Shown here in pieces: positions 49,914 through 58,774 of a DNA stretch of 64,000 nucleotides. Below the pieces are notes generated by a model. The model was not told the DNA's origin, made no database searches, and saw only the letters and a list, made by a program, of their open reading frames with translations. The stretch is taken from contig CAILLA010000209.1 of assembly GCA_903834925.1 (NCBI GenBank), forward strand, positions 38,394 through 102,393, in the 5' to 3' direction. Origin of the DNA: an uncultured Schlesneria sp. (GTDB taxonomy: Bacteria; Planctomycetota; Planctomycetia; Planctomycetales; Planctomycetaceae). The translations under genes were made by a program, and so were the position numbers. The first letter of the stretch is position 1, and every line of letters begins with the position of its first letter.

Positions 49914-52148
49914 TCAGATTTCTCGAACAACGATGCGATTGCCCGTCATCGCGATGACTTCCAGATTTGCTTCAGCGGCAATAAACGGTCCTTCACTGAT
50001 GACGTCCAGAATGTGATTGTCGAAACGTCCCTTTCCAGAGGGACGAAGCATTGTAATTGCCATTCCAGTGTCTCCAATCGAGACCACATCGCCAAGCCCC
50101 GTCGTTGATGGAAACGTCTCCAATCGAAGCCGAGGTTCATCAGCAGCGATGCCTGGTGGACCAAGGACCATCGAATCGAAACCCGGCAATGACGGAAGAA
50201 ATCTTGCGAATGTGACGCCGAACGCGACGACGATTCCCAGCGATAAAATCACTTGTCCAGTTTGCCACGTCAGTTCTTCGAGGTTTGTCGCGAAGTCATA
50301 ACTCCAGGAATGACCTGCCATGATCAATGACGCAAGAACCAGCAGAATGCCGGATACTCCAAACACCCCAAACCCTGGTATCACAAAGATTTCTAATCCC
50401 AGACAACCGAGTCCCAGTACGAAAAGAACGACTTCCAGCCAGCCCGCAGTTCCTCCCATAAAACTGCTCCAAAAGAACAGAGCGAAGCACAAGACCGAAA
50501 GAATTCCAAGGATTCCGGTCATAAAGTGCATTTCGACATAGATCAGAGCCACCCCCAACACGATCATCAGCATGACCATTGCCGGATGATTCAAAGTGAA
50601 AACCACTCGATCGACCCATGTTTTTTCAATCGGAACCAGCTTAATTCCGATCGGGACTCCGATTCGGGATTTCAATTCCTCGAAATCGCTGACGGGTGCT
50701 TCTGAAATCTTCAGTTCGTTCGCGCGAACCCCATTCGCCGTAAACAACAACTCGCCATTGGTTTCCCGAAGCTGAGCACCCTTTATCCACTCGCCGTTCG
50801 AGGCATGGATGTCGAGTTCGCTCATGTACCAGACTCGACCGTTATCCCGATGAGTTACCTGAAAAACTTTGAGCGATCGATCTGCCATGGCTTCGCAGAT
50901 TGCCACGGGACGATGTTTCTTTTCTGCCAATTCACGCAAAGCGACTTTGAGCGGGCTGAGGATTTTTTCTTGGGCTCGTTCAAAAGGCTGCCCGGGACGC
51001 ATTTCGATCGGTCCCGCATCTCCGATCTTCGCATCAGGATGCATAATGATTTCATCACAGCCGAGCGAAATGATGGCCGCACCACTGATCGCCTCCCGAG
51101 GTACATAAGCCACGGTACGAATTTTTCTGGTTTCCAAATCAGCAATCGCATTCGCCAGGGTGATGCTTGCCACCAGCAATCCACCTGGAGAATCGATCTC
51201 GAACACGATCGCTTGCGCATCGTCGGCGACTGCTCGGTCAATTTGACGAACCAGGAAATTCTCCTGAAGTCGATCAATGATGCCATCAACCTTGATCAGA
51301 CGAACTTTGCGCGTTTCTTTTTCGATAGGGACCTCACGCAGCGATTCCCGCTGTAACCCGTAAAGCCCCGCGACAGCCAGGCGATTCTCGGCAGTTTGGG
51401 AAACCAGGATGTCCAGCGACCGAGCCGCACTTCCTTGAAACGTGCCTAAAACTCCTGTTTCTTTGACGATCTCGACGTTTTCGATCGTGACATTTGTCTT
51501 GCGAAGGGTTTCGAGTTCGTCCTTTGTGACGACTCGCGATTCTAATTCGTCAGTCCCCACGTCCATCGACCTGACGCGGATTCGCCAAAGTTGTTCCTGC
51601 TGGTCCATCATTCCCCGAACGATGGCGGAATTGATTTTGTTGTTATGTCTCTTTTGAGCCAGTGCGAGAATTGCCTGCTGCTCGTCGATTTCCAGCGGCT
51701 TTCCCCGGCCGATATCTCCAAGCTTTGCATCAGGATGCATCACGATTTGTTTGCAAGCCAATGCGATCAAGACGTTCGGACCTGTGACCGTCGCAGGAAT
51801 CCAGGCAACCGTCGTGATATTTGATAACTGCGACGACGTCAGAAACTTCGCCAGTCCCTGTACATGGTGAAATTGACTGGTTCCAGGCTCGATTTGCAGG
51901 ACCAGTACAGCCGGACGTTCTTCTTGCGATGCTTGTTGTTGCAGCTTCAATGCCGTCGTTGAGATTCGATTAAAGACCGCATCATCCACCGGACTGGTGA
52001 CGGTCAAAAACTGCCCAATCGGCGGCCTATTCTTGACCGGAACGTCATCGGCAACCAACAGGTCCAACGGGCTGCACGTCGCAAAGAAGGCAACGAAGCT
52101 GCTCCAAATCAAAAATCGCGGCGAAACAGATTTCATGACAGACATCAT
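49914..52148 (-). CDS. NfeD/ClpP-class membrane serine protease with two ClpP-fold domains
   Basis: Second domain: AIVFEIDSPGGLLVASITLANAI...PREAISGAAIISLGCDEIIMHPDAKIGDAG; C-terminal TM bundle plus NfeD OB-like domain (GDTGMAITMLRPSGKGRFDNHILDVISEG). Confidence 0.9.
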   Translation of the reverse strand: MMSVMKSVSPRFLIWSSFVAFFATCSPLDLLVADDVPVKNRPPIGQFLTVTSPVDDAVFNRISTTALKLQQQASQEERPAVLVLQIEPGTSQFHHVQGLAKFLTSSQLSNITTVAWIPATVTGPNVLIALACKQIVMHPDAKLGDIGRGKPLEIDEQQAILALAQKRHNNKINSAIVRGMMDQQEQLWRIRVRSMDVGTDELESRVVTKDELETLRKTNVTIENVEIVKETGVLGTFQGSAARSLDILVSQTAENRLAVAGLYGLQRESLREVPIEKETRKVRLIKVDGIIDRLQENFLVRQIDRAVADDAQAIVFEIDSPGGLLVASITLANAIADLETRKIRTVAYVPREAISGAAIISLGCDEIIMHPDAKIGDAGPIEMRPGQPFERAQEKILSPLKVALRELAEKKHRPVAICEAMADRSLKVFQVTHRDNGRVWYMSELDIHASNGEWIKGAQLRETNGELLFTANGVRANELKISEAPVSDFEELKSRIGVPIGIKLVPIEKTWVDRVVFTLNHPAMVMLMIVLGVALIYVEMHFMTGILGILSVLCFALFFWSSFMGGTAGWLEVVLFVLGLGCLGLEIFVIPGFGVFGVSGILLVLASLIMAGHSWSYDFATNLEELTWQTGQVILSLGIVVAFGVTFARFLPSLPGFDSMVLGPPGIAADEPRLRLETFPSTTGLGDVVSIGDTGMAITMLRPSGKGRFDNHILDVISEGPFIAAEANLEVIAMTGNRIVVREI

Positions 52149-52388
52149 TTTTCCATTCCCGATCGCGGAACGCGTCAGGCACTGGCTGGCGCGGGAATCG
52201 ACTCGGTGAATTATACACGGCGATCAAGTCGTAGGGGAGGAGTCGTCGTTTGATTGTGTTTTTCCCCAAGCCGTTCGACTGCCCTGAGGCGTGTATCGTC
52301 TGAACCCTGTCGCTAGAATCTGTGTCACTGATTCGTTTTACAACCACAACAGGGCGGTAATTGACGTCCAACACAACGGGTTTTGTTC

Positions 52389-54338
52389 ATGGATTTTCTT
52401 TCTGAATTGCGGACTCGATTGCGAACCGCTTTGACGTCATTGACCGACTCGCCCGATTCCTATGTTGAAATGCTCAAACCGTCCCAGGACGGAAAGTTTG
52501 GGGATTTTCAGGCCAATTGCGCGATGCCGCTGGCCAAACAAACGAAGAAAGCCCCCCGCGACGTTGCCTCTGCATTGATCGAAAAACTGGATCTTGCGGA
52601 CCTTTGCGATCCCCCTGAAATCGCCGGCCCAGGCTTTATCAACCTTCGCCTCAAAACGGACCGACTGGCCAAGGAGACCGGGAAACTGACTGGGGACGAC
52701 AGGCTTGGCGTGGCTGAGGTGGATTCACCCAAGACTTACATCGTCGACTTTTCGTCGCCGAATGTTGCCAAACCGATGCACGTGGGTCATTTGCGAAGTA
52801 CCGTTATCGGTAACGCATTATGTCGCATCCTCCGATTTCTCGGCCATCGAGTCCTCTCGGATAATCACGTGGGTGATTGGGGAACTCAGTTCGGCATGAT
52901 TATTTACGGGTACAAAAACTTTCGTAATGAAGCGGCGTATCAACGTGATCCCGTTTCAGAACTCGCCCGATTATACCGGCTGGTGAATCAACTTTCCGAC
53001 TACCACGAACTCGTGGCAAATCTGCCAAAACAACGAGAAAAACTTCCGTTAAGCGAAGCCGCGCTCGTCGCCGCCCGGCAAGCCGCCGCCGCGAATCCTG
53101 CGGACAAAGATGCGTCACGGCTCGTGAAAAAGTCAGAACAGGAATTGTCCGATTTGAACGGGGCGATTGCCTCGGCAGAGAAGAAATGCCAATCAATTGA
53201 AGGGAATTCCGCGTTAAAAGCACTCGCCGATGCCCACCCTAAAATTGGCGAACTCGCACGACGAGAGACCGCCAAGTTGCACGCGGGCGATTTGGAAAAC
53301 AAGCGGCTATGGGATGAGTTCGTCCCCAAATGCATGCTTGCGCTCGAGTCCATGTACCAGCGATTCGGGATTGTGTTCGACATGACATTGGGAGAAAGCT
53401 GGTACAACCCGATGCTCGCGGGGATTGTTGACGAACTCAAAAACAAGAATTTTGCTGTTGTCAGCGAAGGTGCGACTTGCGTCTTCGTTGAAGGGAACGA
53501 CGCACCTTTCATCGTTCAAAAAGCGGATGGAGCCTTCACTTACGCGACAACGGACCTGGCGACCATCCGGTATCGAGTCGATACACTTCACGCCGATGCC
53601 TGTCTGTACGTCGTGGATTCGCGGCAGAGCGAACATTTCCAATTATTGTTCGCGACGGCAAGGAAAATTGGCTACGACAAAACAGAATTCCGTCACGTGA
53701 GCTTCGGAACAGTTCTTGGCGAGGATCGTCGACCCTATAAAACCCGATCCGGCGACACGATCGGACTCGAAAGCCTGCTCGACGAAGCGATCCAGAATGC
53801 TCGAAAGATTGTCGATGAAAATAGTTCGCATTTGAGCGAAACCGATCGAGCCAATGTTTCGGTGCTCGTCGGGATGGGGGCGATCATCTATGTCGACCTC
53901 CATCACAATCGAGACAGCGACTACGTGTTCAGCTGGGAAAAGATGCTGGCCACGAGTGGGGATACGGCGACGTATATCCAATATGCCTACGCACGAGTCC
54001 GTGGGATTCTCCGAAAAGGAGAAGTGGATGTGAACGACCTGCGATCGGCTGGACATTCCATTCTGCTGGATACTCCGGCGGAACGAACACTTGCGCTTCA
54101 GTTGAATCGCTTTTCCAATGCACTCAGTGACGTGGCGATCGATTACCGCCCGAACCTGCTGACTCAGTACCTGTTCGAGACCGCCAACTGCTTCGCGTCG
54201 TTCTATAACGAATGCCCGGTGCTGAGCGCTGAACCTGCAGAATTGAAGGCAAGTCGCTTACTCTTATGCGATACGACGGCTCGAGTGCTCAAACAGGGAC
54301 TCGATTTATTGGGGATTGGTGTCGCGGACCAGATGTAA
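52389..54338 (+). CDS. argS: Arginyl-tRNA synthetase
   Basis: SSPNVAKPMHVGHLRSTVIGNALCRILRFLGH, NHVGDWGTQFGMIIYGYK, FGTVLGEDRRPYKTRSGDTIGLESLLDEA. Confidence 0.96.
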   Translation: MDFLSELRTRLRTALTSLTDSPDSYVEMLKPSQDGKFGDFQANCAMPLAKQTKKAPRDVASALIEKLDLADLCDPPEIAGPGFINLRLKTDRLAKETGKLTGDDRLGVAEVDSPKTYIVDFSSPNVAKPMHVGHLRSTVIGNALCRILRFLGHRVLSDNHVGDWGTQFGMIIYGYKNFRNEAAYQRDPVSELARLYRLVNQLSDYHELVANLPKQREKLPLSEAALVAARQAAAANPADKDASRLVKKSEQELSDLNGAIASAEKKCQSIEGNSALKALADAHPKIGELARRETAKLHAGDLENKRLWDEFVPKCMLALESMYQRFGIVFDMTLGESWYNPMLAGIVDELKNKNFAVVSEGATCVFVEGNDAPFIVQKADGAFTYATTDLATIRYRVDTLHADACLYVVDSRQSEHFQLLFATARKIGYDKTEFRHVSFGTVLGEDRRPYKTRSGDTIGLESLLDEAIQNARKIVDENSSHLSETDRANVSVLVGMGAIIYVDLHHNRDSDYVFSWEKMLATSGDTATYIQYAYARVRGILRKGEVDVNDLRSAGHSILLDTPAERTLALQLNRFSNALSDVAIDYRPNLLTQYLFETANCFASFYNECPVLSAEPAELKASRLLLCDTTARVLKQGLDLLGIGVADQM

Positions 54339-54429
54339 TCCACCATCTTGTGACAACTGCTCTGGCTCCCTGTTGTTCGAGGGAACTTCGAGTTGGCAAG
54401 AAGCTGCGACCCGAGTGGAAACCGACATC

Positions 54430-54846
54430 GTGTCAAACAACCGTCGATTTTTAGTAGGACTTTTACGAGCGATCGGGCTGCTCGACATGTTTGCCTTGTT
54501 GGCGGTCATCGCTCCGCGAAGTTGGATTGACGATTCCCATCAACTACTGGGGATGGGCCGTTTTCCGGTCGAACCGATTGCAGGATACCTCGCCCGCAGT
54601 ACGTCGTTCTGGTACGCGTCGTATGGAATACTACTGTGGTTCGTTTCATGCGATGTCGAGAAGAATTCGCAGTTGATTACCTGCCTGGCCTGGGTAATGG
54701 TCACCCAAGGATTGGTGGTTATCGGAATCGATACTGCCGAAGGGATGCCAGGCTGGTGGACGACCGTTGAAGGACCGTGTTGTATTGGACTTGGAGCCAG
54801 CCTGTTGCTTGTGCAGCGATCCCTGAAATCCACCGCCACGTCGTAG
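54430..54846 (+). CDS. Small membrane protein, hypothetical
   Basis: Several hydrophobic segments (LLRAIGLLDMFALLAVIAPRSW..., YASYGILLWFVS...); start uncertain (GTG 54430). Confidence 0.5.
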   Translation: MSNNRRFLVGLLRAIGLLDMFALLAVIAPRSWIDDSHQLLGMGRFPVEPIAGYLARSTSFWYASYGILLWFVSCDVEKNSQLITCLAWVMVTQGLVVIGIDTAEGMPGWWTTVEGPCCIGLGASLLLVQRSLKSTATS

Positions 54847-54888
54847 TGGCGACGGATTGTTTCAGGTTGTTAAATTCACCTGCGAGAT

Positions 54889-55203
54889 TCAAGCTGCAAT
54901 TTTCTGTTTGTCATCTTTTCCGCCTGAAGCCTCTTTAGGCTCATTAGCTTTTCGCTGGACAATGTCAAGCAGTTCTCCAACATGCACCGCATCGGCCAAC
55001 TCTTCGTGAGAGAGACGAATCTTGAAATGACGCTCAAGCTGCATGATGAGGCTCACCATGTCGACCGAATCGAGACCTAATTGTTCGGCAAGATGTTGAT
55101 CGTCAGACAAACTTTCGAGCGGCTCACCAGTTTCGGCTTCGAACAATTCCAACAACGTCTCACGAATCTGATCGCGTGTAACCACGATATCTCCCGAAAT
55201 CAT
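54889..55203 (-). CDS. Acyl carrier protein
   Basis: LGLDSVDMVSLIMQLERHFKIRLSHEE: DSV phosphopantetheine site in typical ACP context. Confidence 0.92.
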   Translation of the reverse strand: MISGDIVVTRDQIRETLLELFEAETGEPLESLSDDQHLAEQLGLDSVDMVSLIMQLERHFKIRLSHEELADAVHVGELLDIVQRKANEPKEASGGKDDKQKIAA

Positions 55204-55552
55204 CCATGATGGGAGGCTCCCCCTATTTGTGTCGCGTGCGGAGCCGATGCAAGCGACAAAACACCGATCCCACAGCGGCCAAAAATGGTCGCGGAGATCG
55301 AGTGCGAGGGGATCAAATCAACTTTTTGCAGACGCCACAAGATCGATTTTGAGAAAAAGCGGTCAGAGACGTCACTTTTTTGCCAGAGAGATCTAGTGGC
55401 AAAACGGGAAGTCGCTAGACTTCGCCCCCGCTACGCGCTAACGACCGAATCATCAGGAAGATGTGACGAGACTTTTGATCGCGAGCGGTGCGGCAATGGT
55501 ATCCGCAGGGGGGTGCCAGTTTCACGGTAGAAAATGCTCCAAGGAGGGGGCT

Positions 55553-56281
55553 ATGCGAAAGTCGTTTGCTTATTGGTCTTTCGTGTGTTGTTGCGCAGTG
55601 TGGTTCGTAGGCGATCAGGCAACGTTCGGTGCAGATCTTCCCAAATCACGTATTACGAACGCAAAGAACAAAACCGAATCCATCGAAATCCGCGACTTTG
55701 AAGTTCGCGTCGACAACAAGACTGCGGGAACTCATCGCCTCACGATCAAGTCCGAAGGGGACACAAACGAAGTTGCCTTTCAAACAGACGTCAAATTCGA
55801 TTTCATCGTCTATGCGTATGTCTTTAAATTTCGAGGAACAGAAGTCTGGCGCGATGGACGTCTCGAACATTCCGATATTCGTTGCGAGGACGGTGGCAAG
55901 AAACGCGCAATGGCTCTGAAAACTGACGGGGAAATTCAACAGATCTCTTTCAACGGAAAATCAATCCCCGCGAAATCTCAATGTGTCATGTCAACCGCGT
56001 ATTGGCGACTCCCTTGCGAAGAGTTGCGAGACAAACCCCTGGCGATTGTCGATGTCGATTCCGGGGTGACACGCAGCGCCAGCTTGAGCGTCGTCGGGCC
56101 GACGACAATTACCACATCGGGTCGATCACTGACCTGCCTTCATTTCAAAATTGACGGTCCATCGCCTGCTGAACTCTGGTTTGACGAACACGACCGATTA
56201 GTACGCCAGAAATCGGTTGAACAGGGGCACCATATGGAACTGCGACTTAAAGACATTCGGATTGCGAAAGACGACAAATAA
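55553..56281 (+). CDS. Exported protein of unknown function (DUF6134-like)
   Basis: AAGGAGG-type RBS; signal peptide MRKSFAYWSFVCCCAVWFVGDQATFGA; beta-rich body. Confidence 0.6.
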   Translation: MRKSFAYWSFVCCCAVWFVGDQATFGADLPKSRITNAKNKTESIEIRDFEVRVDNKTAGTHRLTIKSEGDTNEVAFQTDVKFDFIVYAYVFKFRGTEVWRDGRLEHSDIRCEDGGKKRAMALKTDGEIQQISFNGKSIPAKSQCVMSTAYWRLPCEELRDKPLAIVDVDSGVTRSASLSVVGPTTITTSGRSLTCLHFKIDGPSPAELWFDEHDRLVRQKSVEQGHHMELRLKDIRIAKDDK

Positions 56282-56386
56282 TCACAGCTTAGGTTAACAA
56301 CGTTCGCTTATCGGCATTTTGCAAGTGACCTGAGCCCTACGGAACCTCATTACAATTCAACTCTCTTCGTCCTGAAAAGGATTACC

Positions 56387-57250
56387 GTGCCCACGATGAA
56401 CACCACGAACAGAGAAACGGCCACGGAACACGATTCCCTGGAATGTGCGGTTACGACTTATGCCACCACACGGCTCACCTACGATAGCGTCAACGCCTTG
56501 AGAAAGCAGTCTGATACGTTGCCGGGAGCACTTGGCAACAGTGTTCTCAGGCATTGTGACGAACAAACTCTGACAGCCCTGGTCGCCGTCAAGGATGCAA
56601 TCAGCCGGTTCGAGACACCACCGGAAAGCTTTAAGGATTGGGGAGTTGTCTTTTCAACTCGATATCTGGGACGCACCGCGTTTGCCCAGGCGCTGAACAA
56701 GTTCGCGGTTGATGGACCCTGGAATGTCTCGGTTCAAGTCGTCCCGAATCGATCACTTCATTCACCAGCCAGCATGCTGGGATTGGCTCTTGGCTGTCAC
56801 GGCCCCTGCGTTGGCGTAGGGGGCGGTCTTGATGGCGAACCCGATGCCTGGCTGACAGCGACGTCACTGTTGGATCAACAATCATTACCTGGTCTCTGGC
56901 TTGTTTTTTCAGGCTGGGAACCGGACGAGCGGATCGACATCGAGGGAACGCCTCTCACAGACACTAGCTGTACGACTCTGGTGTTGGCATTGCAGCCTGC
57001 CTCATGTGCAAATCCCGTTGCTCGCCTACGCATCGTTTACGATCAGTTTGCCCCCGTTGCACTTGAGGTACCCGCCAAAGTGACCGCGATGACGCTGTTT
57101 GAAAACTTCGTTGCATCAGGTAACGATCAACATCTGACCGCAATGCTGGGAGGAGGACTTCGAGCCGAAATGAATTGGTCAAATGCCGTAACATCCACAA
57201 TTCCGCTGCTGCGTCCGATTCCGTCAAGCAACATCAAAAAAGCCGCCTGA
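56387..57250 (+). CDS. Ketosynthase-like protein lacking the active-site Cys (CLF-like)
   Basis: ALGCHGPCVGVGGGLDGEPDAWLTA sits where KS has GPxxxxxxACASG; short (287 aa) and next to an intact KS. Confidence 0.6.
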   Translation: MPTMNTTNRETATEHDSLECAVTTYATTRLTYDSVNALRKQSDTLPGALGNSVLRHCDEQTLTALVAVKDAISRFETPPESFKDWGVVFSTRYLGRTAFAQALNKFAVDGPWNVSVQVVPNRSLHSPASMLGLALGCHGPCVGVGGGLDGEPDAWLTATSLLDQQSLPGLWLVFSGWEPDERIDIEGTPLTDTSCTTLVLALQPASCANPVARLRIVYDQFAPVALEVPAKVTAMTLFENFVASGNDQHLTAMLGGGLRAEMNWSNAVTSTIPLLRPIPSSNIKKAA

Positions 57251-57419
57251 TTAAGTTTACCCGACACGGAATGTTTCGCCCGATCCAGATCTCGTGAAAC
57301 AGAGCCTTTACCAGATATTCGAACCTAACCACGTTAACCCGAGTAACATAAAAATCAGCTTTCAATGATACCTCAATCATGAACGCGCGAACCAAAGTAA
57401 CGGTGAAAGAGGAACTTGG

Positions 57420-58643
57420 ATGAACAAACAAGATTCGGTTTGCATTACGGGCGTTGGTCTGACATCTTCGATTGGCCATGGGTATGAGGAATTTGCCTCG
57501 AATTTGCTTTCCGGTGTTTCGGGAATTGAACGTGTTTCGGCCTTTGAAGTCACCGACCATCCAAGTCAGATCGCCAGTTTGATCGGACAAATCCCCTGCC
57601 CGGAAGGTTTTGACGAAACCGAATTTCGTTCACGACTGCGAATCGAACAATGCGGTATCTGGTGTGCCGAGTCGGCGCTCAGGGATGCGGGTTGGCAAAA
57701 GCGACCCGAGGGACTCCGGATCGGCCTTGTTCTCGGACTGGGAGCGGAATGGATGCAGAGCTGGGAAATGGATTATCGGCGTGGCGGACGTCGAGCCTTT
57801 GATCCGACCGAAGAGCCTGCAGGACTGACCACAAAGTTACATCGATTGCTGGATCTTCGGGGTCCACAACTGACCATCTCGGCCGCCTGTGCCAGCGGGA
57901 ACTGGGCGCTCTCTCAAGGGCGTCGCTGGCTGGAACTGGGTTGGGTCGATATCTGTCTTGCTGGAGCGTGCGATATTGGTGTGACACCTCTTTCGCTGGC
58001 GGGATTCGGCAATCTTCGAGCGCTTTCTCGAAAGAATCAGGCTCCTCACGCAGCACTTCGTCCGTTCGACAAAGATCGAGACGGCATGGTACTGGGTGAA
58101 GGAGGTGCGATTTTCGTCCTCGAAAAAACGTCGAAAGCCATGGAACGAGGTGCTCGTCGTTATGCCAACGTTTCCGGTTTCGGTGCCACAAGCGACGCTC
58201 ATCACATGGTCATTCCTTGTCCAGAACCACAGCAGGGAATCGCTGCCATGAAGCTGGCACTGGCTGATGCTCAAATCGCGCCAGGTGACATCGACTACAT
58301 CAATGCTCACGCAACGGGAACACCCGTCGGGGACATCTGTGAAGCAAAAATTCTACAGTCGGTGCTCGGGGAATCAGTGAAGGATGTTCCGATCAGTTCG
58401 ACCAAAGCGTTGACCGGCCATCTTTTGAGCGCTGCCGCAGCAATTGAAGCGGTCGCGTGTCTGGTCGCTCTGGAACGGCAGGTAACACCTCCTACAGTGA
58501 ATCTTGAAGATCCCGATCCTGATTGTGCCATGCTGAATCACGTACGAAACGAGCCTCAACCCCGGCCAGTCGACGTCACGGTCTCAAATTCCTTCGGCTT
58601 CGGTGGAAACAACACCTGTCTGGTTCTGAAGAAGGCTGCATAA
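57420..58643 (+). CDS. Beta-ketoacyl-ACP synthase (FabF-like)
   Basis: VCITGVGLTSSIGHG, LTISAACASGNWALSQG (active Cys), NAHATGTPVGD, TKALTGHLLSAAAAIEA, NSFGFGGNNTCLVL. Confidence 0.93.
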   Translation: MNKQDSVCITGVGLTSSIGHGYEEFASNLLSGVSGIERVSAFEVTDHPSQIASLIGQIPCPEGFDETEFRSRLRIEQCGIWCAESALRDAGWQKRPEGLRIGLVLGLGAEWMQSWEMDYRRGGRRAFDPTEEPAGLTTKLHRLLDLRGPQLTISAACASGNWALSQGRRWLELGWVDICLAGACDIGVTPLSLAGFGNLRALSRKNQAPHAALRPFDKDRDGMVLGEGGAIFVLEKTSKAMERGARRYANVSGFGATSDAHHMVIPCPEPQQGIAAMKLALADAQIAPGDIDYINAHATGTPVGDICEAKILQSVLGESVKDVPISSTKALTGHLLSAAAAIEAVACLVALERQVTPPTVNLEDPDPDCAMLNHVRNEPQPRPVDVTVSNSFGFGGNNTCLVLKKAA

Positions 58644-58661
58644 CTCGGTTCTTTCCGTCTT

Positions 58662-58760
58662 GTGCCACTGCTTCGGAGTCTTCGGAGAAGCAGTGTCTTC
58701 GCTTTCTCTCACTCGAAATCAAAGAGCACTGCATGACCGAAGACGGTCATACAGTGGCAC
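58662..58760 (+). repeat. Double-hairpin intergenic element, copy D
   Basis: gtgccactgcttcggagtcttcggagaagcagtgtcttcgctttctctcactcgaaatcaaagagcactgcatgaccgaagacggtcatacagtggcac; 18 nt after the KS stop. Confidence 0.85.
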
Positions 58761-58774
58761 AAAGCAATGCGCCA

